A DNA stretch of 64,000 nucleotides from Nostoc sp. KVJ3 (GTDB taxonomy: Bacteria > Cyanobacteriota > Cyanobacteriia > Cyanobacteriales > Nostocaceae). How positions within the stretch are numbered: the stretch's first letter is position 1; the number at the start of each line of letters is the position of its first letter. Positions 28,189-37,209 of this stretch are shown here, piece by piece. A program made the translations under genes and the position numbers. The stretch covers positions 3,015,501-3,079,500 of the forward strand of contig NZ_WWFG01000001.1 in assembly GCF_026127265.1 (NCBI RefSeq), in the 5' to 3' direction. The notes beneath the pieces are model-generated. The model saw only the letters and a program-made list of their open reading frames with translations, made no database searches and had not been told where the DNA came from.

Positions 28189-29919
28189 TTAGAATCCCAG
28201 GTCTGCTTTAGCGAGTTCAGCCGCAGCGAATACTTCCGCGTCAGGTTTTTCTTCCCAGGCTGGTTCACCAATTTCTTCGTAAAAAGTTGCGTCGTAAGGA
28301 CGGGTACGTACTACTACTGGCATCGGAACAGCGTGACCCAAAATTAAGGCTTGTTGCTTAGAGTCTAACTTTGCCAAAACCGATCGCAGTCCACTACCAC
28401 CAGATACACCTGTAAAAATCGCATCAATGTCTTTTTCGTCATTCAGCAAAGCGGTAATGCGAGTTCCAATCTGGGACATAACCTCATTATCAATACCCGA
28501 TGGACGTTGATCGACTACCAAAAGTGTGACAAAATACTTCCGTAACTCACGGGCAATAGTCCCAAAGATAGTGCTTTGTACCACTCCTGGATCTAGGAAA
28601 CGATGCGCCTCTTCAATGGTAATCATCAACGGCGTGGGGCGATCGCAAGGATTTTTGCTTTGCAGAAATTTATCTGCTTTTTTGACGTAATGCTCGTGAA
28701 TCCGGCGGGTGATCATGTTTGTCACCAACATATAAGAGAGCATATTAGACTGGGATCCAAATTCTATCACAACATTCTTCCCAGATTCCAGACATTGCAC
28801 AATTTTACTAATGTAATTTTGGGGGCAGACCGCTCGCATATACTTCAAGCTATCCATCCGCAAAAGTTTGCGCTGCAATGCCATAATCGAGCCTTTGTGT
28901 CCGCGCTTCTCGTCGCAGAACATCTCAATTTCTTCATTAGTCATGTTCAGCAACTGGACAATCCAAGACTTGCCAAACTCGCTATATAAGATATTGGCGT
29001 TATCCAAGGCTGCATCAGAGAGTCCTAAATCTCGACTACATAACTTAATATCTTCAACTTCAATTTGCTCGTAACTCAAATAAAGTTCTTGAGCATCACG
29101 CACACCCCGGCGCTTTGTTGATTCGGGGTCGAGGGTATAGACTTCTACTTTACTTGGAAAAAGCTGTTTTAATCCCTTAACTGTATTGACGTTCTTCCCT
29201 TCTGCAACGGCTTCCCAGCCATATTCCGAGTGCATATCAAAAATCAAATTTACTGCCGCATTTTTACGGATAACACCAGCTAAAAGTAGCCGTGTTAGAA
29301 AGGATTTACCAGTACCAGATTTCCCAAAAACCCCATTACTCCGTTCCACAAAGCGGTTTAAATCGATGCAAACTGGCACATCCATATCCAAAGGTTTGCC
29401 GATGGAAAAATTGCGCCTTTGGGGGTCATCTTCCCAACCAAATACGCGGCGAAAATCGTCAACACTGGCTTCGTAAACTTGGCTAAAGTGGCTAGGAATA
29501 GTTTTAACAGGTAACAATTCCATCGTCGTACTCGTTTGTGGCACAAAGGAAGCTAAACCCGTCACTGATGGGATAAAAGGATTTGCCGATTTGCCATTTG
29601 TTGGGGAGAAAGATTCTTCCGATTCGGGAGTGAACATCAACATCGGTGCGAGGTTGATAGTACCGTAAGTGCCACTTCCAGCTAAAACATCTCGTAAAAA
29701 AGTGTCTTCCCAACTGGGGGGGCTAGCAATAATTCGGGCATTCGCAGCGCCCAATGCTACATCTGTCAGCATACAAAAAAAGCGCGATCGCATCCCTTGG
29801 ACAACAAGAAACTTTCCAACCCGCATATCTTCCACAGAAATGTCAGGATGCAATCGTACTTCTAAACCTTCAGTTAGAGAACCTTGAATGACCGAACCTA
29901 ATGGCTGTCCAGAATTCAT
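28189..29919 (-). CDS. HerA/DUF87-type hexameric ATPase
   Basis: 576 residues. An N-terminal beta-barrel-like part (LTEGLEVRLHPDISVEDMRVG) is of HAS-barrel type. It is followed by the FtsK/HerA-family ATPase: Walker A VFGKSGTGKSFLTRLLL, Walker B PLMITIEEAHRFLDPG and sensor segment LLVVDQRPSGIDNEVMSQIGTR. HerA proteins form hexameric rings that translocate DNA, usually with a NurA nuclease in archaea and some bacteria. No NurA-like gene is seen beside it, so the partner and substrate are unknown here. The start lacks a Shine-Dalgarno. Single gene. Confidence 0.85.
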   Translation of the reverse strand: MNSGQPLGSVIQGSLTEGLEVRLHPDISVEDMRVGKFLVVQGMRSRFFCMLTDVALGAANARIIASPPSWEDTFLRDVLAGSGTYGTINLAPMLMFTPESEESFSPTNGKSANPFIPSVTGLASFVPQTSTTMELLPVKTIPSHFSQVYEASVDDFRRVFGWEDDPQRRNFSIGKPLDMDVPVCIDLNRFVERSNGVFGKSGTGKSFLTRLLLAGVIRKNAAVNLIFDMHSEYGWEAVAEGKNVNTVKGLKQLFPSKVEVYTLDPESTKRRGVRDAQELYLSYEQIEVEDIKLCSRDLGLSDAALDNANILYSEFGKSWIVQLLNMTNEEIEMFCDEKRGHKGSIMALQRKLLRMDSLKYMRAVCPQNYISKIVQCLESGKNVVIEFGSQSNMLSYMLVTNMITRRIHEHYVKKADKFLQSKNPCDRPTPLMITIEEAHRFLDPGVVQSTIFGTIARELRKYFVTLLVVDQRPSGIDNEVMSQIGTRITALLNDEKDIDAIFTGVSGGSGLRSVLAKLDSKQQALILGHAVPMPVVVRTRPYDATFYEEIGEPAWEEKPDAEVFAAAELAKADLGF

Positions 29920-29970
29920 CTAATTAATTACATGATTGTTGATGCTATATCTTATAGTCATTCAATTTCA

Positions 29971-30020
29971 GATTTTAGATTTTAGATTTTTCCTTCAATC
30001 CAAAATCCAAAATCCAAAAT
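29971..30020. repeat. Two facing heptanucleotide repeat tracts
   Basis: GATTTTA repeats (29971-29991) are followed by CAAAATC repeats (29996-30020). The two tracts are nearly inverse and could fold together. They lie in the 140-bp gap between the GST and HerA-like genes. Confidence 0.7.
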
Positions 30021-30060
30021 TGGCAGAGAGACTAATGCCCTATGCCCAATTCCCCATTAC

Positions 30061-30855
30061 CTAATCAATCTGAATTGAAGTTGGCGCACCTCCTGCGGCT
30101 GAGGTGCTACTGATTAATGGTTTACGGAATTGGGCGTAAATGCGATCGCGCCAGGTAAAGAATGGTTCATAATCTATATTCTCTGAAAAGATTGGCAATC
30201 CTTTACCTCTAATAGAAGCTGGTAAATCCAGATAGGGGCCAGGGGGGAACTTGAGCAATATCGATAAGCCCGCTACTGATAAGTCAGCTAAAGTCGGCTC
30301 ATCTCCAGTTAGATAAGGACTATCTGCCAATAATAACGTTAACGCTTCCAAGTCTTGTTTTAAAGATGCGATCGCTGATTGGATCGCATCTGGACTATAA
30401 CCTACCCCAAAACCCAACACTGTCAGTAAGTCAGTAGGTACTCCTCCAACCAGACTTTTAAATATATCTGGTGTTGAGGTGGGTAATAAGGACTTGCGGA
30501 AATTTTGATCTTGACTTACGGCTGCAAATAATGCTTTCCGACCTTTGATGCCTATGGACTCATCCGCCCATTCTTCTATCAATAAAGTTAAACCCCGTTT
30601 TTTCGGATCTTGCGGTATTATTGGGCGATCGGGATACTCTAAATCTAAATACTTAGCTATCTCAGTAGAATCCGCAATATACTTATTACGATCCTTTAAT
30701 ACTGGTACTTGTTTCTGACCAGTCAACCGAAACAGTTCCACCTGTCCAATTCCAGGCGTAACCTCTATTTTGCGGTAATCTAGTCCTTTAAAATCTAGAA
30801 TTAGGCGCACTTTCTCTGAGTATTGAGATAGTTCCCATTGGTATAATTCAAGCAT
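30061..30855 (-). CDS. Glutathione S-transferase family protein
   Basis: 264 residues from the ATG at 30855, preferred because AAGG lies nine bases upstream; the frame opens with TTG at 30879. The N-terminal thioredoxin-like domain (MLELYQWELSQYSEKVRLIL; QKQVPVLKD; ADSTEIAKYLD) has the cis-Pro and the SxxEK-type glutathione site. The C-terminal helical domain carries TGDEPTLADLSVAG, the N-capping box of GSTs. Ser in SQYSEKV is the likely catalytic or contact residue. Soluble; the substrate cannot be told. Single gene. Confidence 0.85.
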   Translation of the reverse strand: MLELYQWELSQYSEKVRLILDFKGLDYRKIEVTPGIGQVELFRLTGQKQVPVLKDRNKYIADSTEIAKYLDLEYPDRPIIPQDPKKRGLTLLIEEWADESIGIKGRKALFAAVSQDQNFRKSLLPTSTPDIFKSLVGGVPTDLLTVLGFGVGYSPDAIQSAIASLKQDLEALTLLLADSPYLTGDEPTLADLSVAGLSILLKFPPGPYLDLPASIRGKGLPIFSENIDYEPFFTWRDRIYAQFRKPLISSTSAAGGAPTSIQID

Positions 30856-30879
30856 ATTGTATACCTTGTAACTGGTCAA

Positions 30880-31599
30880 CTTCTTAACTTTACAATTGTA
30901 TCTTCAGTTAAAGTAATTTTTCTTTACATTAGTTGCCAATTATTTATCTAATTCACATTCTAATTAAAATTAGCCTAATTTTTGGCAAAATTATCGATAT
31001 CAAAACGTATTATTTTATGATTAAAATATCAAATAATTAAATAATTTAATCTAACTATTAATTCAAATATAAATTTGTATATAAATTGGCTACTTAAGTA
31101 AGTATAATATTTGCCACAGATTATTGTAAACTCATACCTTATAGATATTAAATTTTCACCCTTTCTTAGAGTTGAGGCTACACCACGTGAGGCTTTTTCA
31201 GTCTAATAGACATAATACATCTCCATAAATTAATTATGTGTTACCTGAAACCCCTGTAGAGACGTTGCAACGCAACGTCTCTACATTCTTTATCGGAGAT
31301 GTCTATAGACATCTCCAGAAATTAAATATGCGTTATGCGTAATCCTTGTAGAGACGCGATATATCGCGTCTCTACATTCTTCTTCACCCTCTGTCTAATG
31401 AAGAAAATATACTCATTACATTAAGATATGTGCTAAATATATTTCATAGCTTATCACCATGAACCGAAGTTAGATATTTTACCTTAATAAGCACAAACTT
31501 TTTAGAGAAAAGTTTTACTTCCCTATTCAGTTAGATTTTGTGCGTAGCAAAATGTTATAAATCTTTATGTAATGTGTGGACAAAAAACAAACAAAATTT
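30880..31599. other. Repeat-bearing region upstream of the FAS1 gene
   Basis: About 700 bp. It holds three hairpins in a row: TGTAGAGACGTTGC and its inverse (31255-31285), GGAGATGTCTATAGACATCTCC-type (31295-31316) and TGTAGAGACGCGAT and its inverse (31347-31376). The surrounding text is loosely duplicated (ACATCTCCA...ATTA). TATAAT at about 31105 could be a -10 box, unproven. No gene seen. Confidence 0.6.
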
Positions 31600-32451
31600 A
31601 TGAAGACAAATAACAGCAAATTTCTGACCACGTTGACAGGCATAGTAGGATTCACTAGTTTAAGCCTTCACCTGACTTTACCATCTGAAGCTAAAGAGGT
31701 ACTAAATCCTAACCCCAGTATTTTCAATGAAGCTCCCTATAGCAAGGGTCAACGCCTTCAAGTCAATGCTCAATATACACCTACTGAGGCTACTTCTGAA
31801 AAGGGTAACACCAAAAGCAAACAAGTAGCTCAAAAAGGTGGTGTAACAAATCCCAGACCAAGTATTTTTAACGAGCCTCCTTATAACCGTGGTGGTAGTA
31901 CTACACCTAGTGACGTTGCACCTCCCACCCCAGGTACTACCCCGGAAACTCAACCTACCACACCACCAACACAAGTACCATCTACTGAGACACCTACTAA
32001 AACTCCACCAGGGCCTGGAGCAAGCGATAATAAAGGCAAAAACTTATTAGCGTTGGCAGAATCAAACGCTAACTTTAAAACCTTAACCAAGGCTTTGAAA
32101 GCAGCAGGATTGACTGGAGCTTTACAAGGTAAAGATAACTTAACTATTTTTGCACCCACTGATGCAGCTTTTGCTAAGTTGCCACAAGATGCTTTGCAAG
32201 AATTGCTAAAACCAAGCAACAAAGAAGTATTAATCAAAATCCTAACTTACCATGTAGTACCCGGTAAGGTATTGTCTACTGATTTGAAGTCTGGCGAAGT
32301 TAAAAGCCTTGAAGGTGGCACAATCAACATTAAAGTTGATCCTACTAACGGTGTTACTGTCAATGATGCCAAAGTTACACAGTCAGATATCACAGCCAGC
32401 AACGGTGTTATCCACGCAATCGATCAAGTAATTTTGCCTCCTGATTTGTAG
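31600..32451 (+). CDS. Secreted fasciclin (FAS1) domain protein
   Basis: 283 residues from the ATG at 31600; an in-frame GTG at 31576 is possible. The signal peptide ends near PSEAKE. Two copies of a motif NPxPSIFNExPYxxG follow at about residues 36-50 and 83-99. A Pro/Thr-rich linker leads to one FAS1 domain (about 145-283) with both conserved boxes: NLTIFAPTDAAFAKLP and LTYHVVPGKVLS, then NGVIHAIDQVILPP at the end. FAS1 proteins mediate adhesion to matrix or other surface proteins. No membrane anchor is visible. The doubled SIFNE motif is unusual and may bind a partner; that is inference. Confidence 0.88.
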   Translation: MKTNNSKFLTTLTGIVGFTSLSLHLTLPSEAKEVLNPNPSIFNEAPYSKGQRLQVNAQYTPTEATSEKGNTKSKQVAQKGGVTNPRPSIFNEPPYNRGGSTTPSDVAPPTPGTTPETQPTTPPTQVPSTETPTKTPPGPGASDNKGKNLLALAESNANFKTLTKALKAAGLTGALQGKDNLTIFAPTDAAFAKLPQDALQELLKPSNKEVLIKILTYHVVPGKVLSTDLKSGEVKSLEGGTINIKVDPTNGVTVNDAKVTQSDITASNGVIHAIDQVILPPDL

Positions 32452-32559
32452 CTTGTAGATATTCAGTACAACCTATAGTTCATCCTTCAGCTAGGTTCTT
32501 AGCCAGTTAAAACCTCAAAATGGTAAGTGACTACAATTGGCTACAATCCCGAATCTAAA

Positions 32560-32862
32560 TTACTGAGGTAGAGGCAAACTACCTTGTAGTATCATCTGAC
32601 TTGCCTTAGCTTGACAGCTGGGGCAAGCACAACCAAACAGCTGCATAGCAAGCTGTTTAATTTTTTCATTAGCACGTACTGATGGGTATTGGGGATATTC
32701 TTGTGAAACAGGTGCAGCAATTGCCTGTGTGTCAGTGGGTGTTAAGGTAGGATTGGCTAAATCTTCGGGAGAAAGCTTCTTTGCAAAAGCTGGATTGACA
32801 GTTAGTAATGTTAAAGCCAAAAAGCTTGAGCCAGAAAGCAAAGTTATGATGATCTTATTCAT
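32560..32862 (-). CDS. Small secreted protein with CxCPxC motif, copy A
   Basis: 100 residues. Signal peptide MNKIIITLLSGSSFLALTLL ending PAFAKK. The mature chain ends with LFGCACPSCQAKASQMIL. Three Cys in C-x-C-P-x-C could bind a metal or form thiol cross-links. The next gene upstream encodes a paralogue with the same layout, so the two are a tandem duplication. No family is recognised. The chain converges on the FAS1 gene. Confidence 0.7.
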   Translation of the reverse strand: MNKIIITLLSGSSFLALTLLTVNPAFAKKLSPEDLANPTLTPTDTQAIAAPVSQEYPQYPSVRANEKIKQLAMQLFGCACPSCQAKASQMILQGSLPLPQ

Positions 32863-32981
32863 GATTTACACCAGTATTAGACTTGATCTTGAAGTTGAGC
32901 TTAGATGAAAAAACTAGAAATCGTCCTAAAATTTTTTCAGTATTAATATCTGTGGTAATGCTATCTCACACACCAGTTTGA

Positions 32982-33290
32982 TTAAAGCTGAGGGAAACTA
33001 CTTTGTAATACCATCTGACTTACACGAGCTTGACAGGCAGGGCAGTCACAGCCAAACTTTTGTATAGCACGCTCTTCAAGTGACTGAGTAGAGCTGATTG
33101 ATGGAAATCTGGGGGATTCTTTAGTTTTAGTTACAGATGTATTAACTGTCTGCGTCTGTTCTAAGTTTAAACTGGGAGATGTTAAATTCTGAGAAGCAAG
33201 TTCTTTTGCAAAAGCTGGGCTGACAGTTAGGAGTGTCAAGGCAAAAAAGCTAGAGCAGCAAAGTAAAGCTATTACAATTTTATTCATCAT
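32982..33290 (-). CDS. Small secreted protein with CxCPxC motif, copy B
   Basis: 102 residues, a paralogue of the downstream 100-residue protein. The signal peptide (NKIVIALLCCSSFFALTLLTVSPAFAKE) and C-terminal FGCDCPACQARVSQMVLQ are closely alike, while the middle (Thr/Ser/Pro-rich) has diverged. AGGGA precedes the double ATG. About 120 bp separates the copies. Conservation limited to the export signal and the Cys motif suggests the Cys motif is the working part; what it binds is unknown. Confidence 0.7.
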   Translation of the reverse strand: MMNKIVIALLCCSSFFALTLLTVSPAFAKELASQNLTSPSLNLEQTQTVNTSVTKTKESPRFPSISSTQSLEERAIQKFGCDCPACQARVSQMVLQSSFPQL

Positions 33291-33422
33291 TTCCCTATAG
33301 TGGTAAACCTGGTTATGAGTTTAGTTGAGATAAAAAACTAACAAATCCCTAGCAAAATTAAACTTATTTTTAGTTGCCCAGTAGTGTATTGATAGAGCCT
33401 CTGATTTCAATCAAAATAACAA

Positions 33423-34319
33423 TTACTTTTTGTTTGCAATCAGCCTTTCGTTTTTATCTTGCATTTCTAAAAGTTCAGGGATAGTAACAAAGCTATAGCC
33501 CTGTTTCCGAAAGTTGGCAATAATTTCTGGCAAAGCTTGCACAGTTTTAGAGCGATTACCACCACCATCATGCATCAGCACAATTCCGCCTGGTTTGGCC
33601 TTCCTGAACACATTATTAATTAATTTTGGGACAGCCGGACGCGAGTAGTCTACAGAGTCAGATGACCAGAGAATGATGGCATATTTGCTATTTATAGCGT
33701 AATCAGCCACCCCATTGTGCATGATGCCTCCTGGTGGTCGAAATAGATTTGTTTTAATCCCTGTCACTTGATAAATCAGGTCTGCTGTGTGGTTAATTTC
33801 ATAAGCGGCTGCTTGTGGATTCAAGAATTGATACCAATGATGCCAAGTATGGTTGCCAATTACGTGACCTTCAGCAATCTCCCGCTTTACTAAGTCTGGG
33901 TTATTCTTCACGTTTTGCCCAATTAGGAAAAATGTCCCTTTGATTTGATTTTGTTTAAGAATATCCAGTACTTGCGCGGTACTCTCAGGCCATGGCCCAT
34001 CATCAAAGGTCAGAGCAATTACTTTCTGTTCGGGAGTGAGTTTTGCCGCGTTAACTATTACCCCTTGAAAGCGTGTTGGCACAGCATAGGATAACCCCTT
34101 TGTTTGCGCTTGTTGTTGCCAACTTTTAAGCATGGTTGCTTTTAGGTCTTCAATTTGCTGTTGAGTTCCAACCTTGGCTGGTAGATTGTTTGCATTGATA
34201 TTTTCTATACTTTGGGCCTCAGATGATCTTGACTTGACAAGCATCATTGTGGTGGTACTCAAGGCAAGCAACGTGATTAATATTTTTTGCAGACCAAAAA
34301 ATGACTTAGAGTAATCCAC
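33423..34319 (-). CDS. Polysaccharide deacetylase (NodB-type, CE4)
   Basis: 298 residues. The start is GTG with AAGGAG seven bases upstream. An N-terminal hydrophobic segment exports or anchors it. The NodB domain (about 95-290) carries all active-site motifs: TFDDGPWP (catalytic and metal Asp), HVIGNHTWHH (metal His pair), RPPGG, a W-SSDSVDY segment and IVLMHDGGG. These enzymes remove N- or O-acetyl groups from peptidoglycan or exopolysaccharide using a divalent metal. The substrate here is probably cell-wall or sheath glycan. Single gene. Confidence 0.92.
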   Translation of the reverse strand: MDYSKSFFGLQKILITLLALSTTTMMLVKSRSSEAQSIENINANNLPAKVGTQQQIEDLKATMLKSWQQQAQTKGLSYAVPTRFQGVIVNAAKLTPEQKVIALTFDDGPWPESTAQVLDILKQNQIKGTFFLIGQNVKNNPDLVKREIAEGHVIGNHTWHHWYQFLNPQAAAYEINHTADLIYQVTGIKTNLFRPPGGIMHNGVADYAINSKYAIILWSSDSVDYSRPAVPKLINNVFRKAKPGGIVLMHDGGGNRSKTVQALPEIIANFRKQGYSFVTIPELLEMQDKNERLIANKK

Positions 34320-34855
34320 TTCGTAGCTCCTTCAAGGGTCGAACTATTTTTTCCACAATTCTTCTAGCAATCTTTATACTTTTGTAAGCCCTGCCATACA
34401 AACTACAGCATGATTAGTAATATCTTTTAAAGTTAGGTCTAACCTCGACTCCGAAAAAATACCTTCCCCTACGGGTAATCTAAATATTTATAAACGAAAC
34501 CCTCACCATGAATGTGAGAGCCTTCTTGTGACTTCATTTTTGTAGACTATGAGGGATGAGGGAAATTTAGAGAACTATAAAAGGCGATTAATTCTGCCTT
34601 GTTAACATGAATATACTTAATGTAGTTTAAATATTGCATATCACATTGACGAAGCCATTGCGAAACTATGACGAAGGTATGACCTTCCTTGAGTAATGAT
34701 GACAATTCGTAATTCGTAATGGAACTCATGCGCCACTTGCTTCTCCCTTGGCGCTAGCGTCTCCCCTTCTCCCAAAGGGGAGACGCTACGCCTAGCTTGT
34801 TTCTCGCCTTTGGCAGTATTACTCATTACGAATTATTTGGAAATCTCTTAACAGG
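34320..34855. other. Intergenic region with hairpin repeat
   Basis: About 535 bp. The main structure is AGCGTCTCCCCTT/AAGGGGAGACGCT with longer flanks (34750-34792). A short GTAATTCGTAATG-type repeat lies to its left (about 34710). Open frames in it are built from repeats and are not called. Confidence 0.6.
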
Positions 34856-36154
34856 TTACAGACTAGACATTACATCCCGTGCAACTGCTAAAGTTTGGTC
34901 AATGTCTTCTTCAGTGTGAGCAAAAGATGTAAACCCAGCTTCAAATTGAGAGGGTGCTAAGTAAACACCACGCTCTAACATACCCCGATGGAAGCGTCCG
35001 AATTTAGCTGTATCAGACTTTTTCGCATCTTCATAGTTGTGAACTGGGCCAGAAGTAAAGAATAAGCCAAACATGGCGCTAATTTGACCACCACAAGCCG
35101 CATGACCAGTTTCTTTAGCAATTTGCAGCAAACCATCTGCAAGCTTTTTAGTAATCCGCTCAAGATAATCGTAAGTACCTGGCTTTTGGAGCAATTCTAA
35201 AGTCTTAATCCCAGCAGTCATCGCCAAAGGATTACCAGAAAGAGTCCCAGCTTGATACACAGGGCCAGCAGGGGCAACCATTGACATAATATCTCGCCGA
35301 CCGCCATAAGCTCCTACTGGCAAACCACCACCAATCACCTTACCCAAGGTGGTTAAATCGGGAGTAACCCCAAATTTTTCTTGAGCGCCACCGTAAGCAA
35401 TGCGGAAGCCTGTCATCACTTCGTCAAATACCAATAAGGCTCCATACTCGTGAGTTAGTTCCCGTAATCCTTCTAGGAAACCTGCGTCAGGGGCAATAAA
35501 TCCAGCATTACCCACAACTGGCTCAAGAATAACGCCAGCAATCTCGTCGCGGTTTTCTTCAAACAACGCTTTGACGGATTCTAGGTCATTGAAAGGCGCG
35601 GTTAGAGTGGTGCTAGTTGCCGCTTTCGGAACTCCTGGTGAGTCTGGTAAGCCAAGTGTGGCAACACCAGAACCTGCCTTCACTAGAAATGTATCTGCGT
35701 GTCCGTGGTAGCAGCCTTCAAATTTGATGATTTTGTCTCGGTTGGTGAAAGCCCGCATCAGTCGCAAAACTCCCATACAGGCTTCAGTTCCAGAGTTAAC
35801 AAATCTGACCATTTCGATGCTGGGAACGGCATCAATGACCATTTCTGCCAAAACATTTTCTAGGGCTGAGGGAGCGCCGAAACTGGTGCCTTTTTCTAAG
35901 GCTTCATGCAAGGCTGCAATTACTTCTGGATGAGCATGACCGCAAATAGCTGGGCCCCAAGTGCCTACATAGTCTATATATTGGTTGCCATCTACATCCC
36001 AAATATATGCACCTTTAACACGATCAAAAACGATGGGTTGTCCGCCCACAGATTTGAAGGCACGAACTGGAGAACTGACTCCTCCGGGCATGAGGTTTTG
36101 AGCAGCAGCGAAGACTTCTTGTGATTTTGTTGTTTTAATTGTGGTATTTACCAA
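34856..36154 (-). CDS. hemL: Glutamate-1-semialdehyde 2,1-aminomutase
   Basis: 432 residues. A PLP enzyme that turns glutamate-1-semialdehyde into 5-aminolevulinate, the entry to heme, chlorophyll and phycobilin synthesis. The PLP lysine is Lys272 in TTLGKVIGGGLPVGAYGG; LLVFDEVMTGFR (Asp244), NSGTEACMGVLRLMRA and the start motif MPGGVSSPVRAF are all present. Length is normal. The displayed start is TTG with AGGAG six bases upstream. It is a single gene, not with other hem genes. Confidence 0.96.
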   Translation of the reverse strand: MVNTTIKTTKSQEVFAAAQNLMPGGVSSPVRAFKSVGGQPIVFDRVKGAYIWDVDGNQYIDYVGTWGPAICGHAHPEVIAALHEALEKGTSFGAPSALENVLAEMVIDAVPSIEMVRFVNSGTEACMGVLRLMRAFTNRDKIIKFEGCYHGHADTFLVKAGSGVATLGLPDSPGVPKAATSTTLTAPFNDLESVKALFEENRDEIAGVILEPVVGNAGFIAPDAGFLEGLRELTHEYGALLVFDEVMTGFRIAYGGAQEKFGVTPDLTTLGKVIGGGLPVGAYGGRRDIMSMVAPAGPVYQAGTLSGNPLAMTAGIKTLELLQKPGTYDYLERITKKLADGLLQIAKETGHAACGGQISAMFGLFFTSGPVHNYEDAKKSDTAKFGRFHRGMLERGVYLAPSQFEAGFTSFAHTEEDIDQTLAVARDVMSSL

Positions 36155-36261
36155 GGTTCTCTCCTACATAGTGGGCAATAAAAAGCTCTATCTCAGGATA
36201 GGGTCAAAAATTGCTTAGAATTTCTATCCTATAGAATTAATAGAACCAAAAAAATAACAAT

Positions 36262-36456
36262 ATGTTATACAAGTGCAACAAAGACTTGCCTCTAGATATT
36301 CAAACTCGATTATCTGAAGCATACCAGGATCTTTACCGAGCAGCTTTTAACTCGGCCATCCATTGGTATGGTGAGGCATCAAAAGCTCACAAAGTTGCGT
36401 TAAGTGCTGTCAAGATGCAGTCTGCTATGGAGCGGAATGTTCTTGTTTCGAGCTAG
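36262..36456 (+). CDS. ChaB-like small protein
   Basis: 64 residues. LYKCNKDLPLDIQTRLSEA and QDLYRAAFNSAIHWYG, then AHKVALSAVK match the ChaB family, small proteins first described beside the ChaA cation antiporter and also common in cyanobacteria and baculoviruses. It lacks the longer tail of E. coli ChaB. No antiporter gene is nearby, so the ion-transport label should not be carried over. It is divergent from hemL. Confidence 0.75.
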   Translation: MLYKCNKDLPLDIQTRLSEAYQDLYRAAFNSAIHWYGEASKAHKVALSAVKMQSAMERNVLVSS

Positions 36457-36478
36457 ATAAGATAGTTTAATTCAAAAA

Positions 36479-36554
36479 ACATACCAGTTGCTCTATTCAG
36501 AATGGTATCGTGAATCCATAAGTTATTCTCATTAGAGCAAACTAGCTGGTATGT
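36479..36554 (+). promoter_or_regulatory. Inverted repeat enclosing the hisIE start codon
   Basis: ACATACCAG + TTGCTCTA (36479-36495) is inverse to TAGAGCAA + CTGGTATGT (36533-36540 and 36546-36554), with a 5-base bulge. The ATG of hisIE (36551) is inside the outer stem. In mRNA this would bury the start codon. Confidence 0.5.
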
Positions 36555-37201
36555 CTTCTAACGATTCGCGATCGCTGCATTACGCCATCCCTGTTGAAAA
36601 AATTCGCTACGATGAACGGGGTCTAGTGCCTGTAATTGTCCAAGATTATTTGGATGGTACTGTCCTAATGATGGCGTGGATGAATCAGGAGTCGTTACAA
36701 AAAACTTTAGAAACTGAAGAAACTTGGTTTTGGAGCCGTTCCCGACAAGAATTATGGCACAAGGGAGCGACTTCTGGACATATTCAAAAGGTGCAGAGTA
36801 TCCGTTATGACTGTGATAGTGATGCGCTACTCATAGGGGTAGAGCAATTAGGAGATGTTGCTTGCCATACTGGAGAACGCAGTTGCTTTCACCAAATAGA
36901 AGGGAATATTGTCCCACCACCAGGGGATACATTGTCGCAATTATTTCAAATAATATGCGATCGCCGCGATAATCCTACTGAAAGTTCTTATACCTGTAAG
37001 CTATTCGCAGGTGGTGATAATAAAATTTTGAAAAAGATCGGTGAGGAAACCGCTGAGGTGGTAATGGCCTTTAAGGATGATGAAGCAGATGCGATCGCAG
37101 GTGAAGTGGCTGATTTGCTCTATCATACTTTGGTTGCCTTAGCTCACCATAAAGTTGATTTAAAATCGGTATATCGGAAGTTGCAAGAACGTCGTCAATA
37201 G
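36551..37201 (+). CDS. hisIE: Bifunctional phosphoribosyl-AMP cyclohydrolase / phosphoribosyl-ATP pyrophosphatase
   Basis: 216 residues catalysing steps 2 and 3 of histidine synthesis. The HisI half (about 12-118) has VLMMAWMNQESLQKT, the metal site YDCDSDALL and CHTGERSCF. The HisE half (about 125-216) has FAGGDNKILKKIGEETAEVVMAFKDD and GEVADLLYHTLVAL, a MazG-like fold. The fusion is normal for cyanobacteria. No Shine-Dalgarno precedes the ATG, which lies in an inverted repeat. Single gene, convergent with the MFS transporter gene nine bases away. Confidence 0.95.
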   Translation: MSSNDSRSLHYAIPVEKIRYDERGLVPVIVQDYLDGTVLMMAWMNQESLQKTLETEETWFWSRSRQELWHKGATSGHIQKVQSIRYDCDSDALLIGVEQLGDVACHTGERSCFHQIEGNIVPPPGDTLSQLFQIICDRRDNPTESSYTCKLFAGGDNKILKKIGEETAEVVMAFKDDEADAIAGEVADLLYHTLVALAHHKVDLKSVYRKLQERRQ

Positions 37202-37209
37202 AGTTAGTC

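Noticed and set aside
28603..28989. 128-residue plus-strand frame antisense to the HerA-like gene
   Set aside because: Shadow of a well-supported ATPase gene.
34547..34826. 60-61 residue minus-strand frames upstream of the deacetylase
   Set aside because: Built from dispersed repeat and hairpin sequence; no family resemblance.
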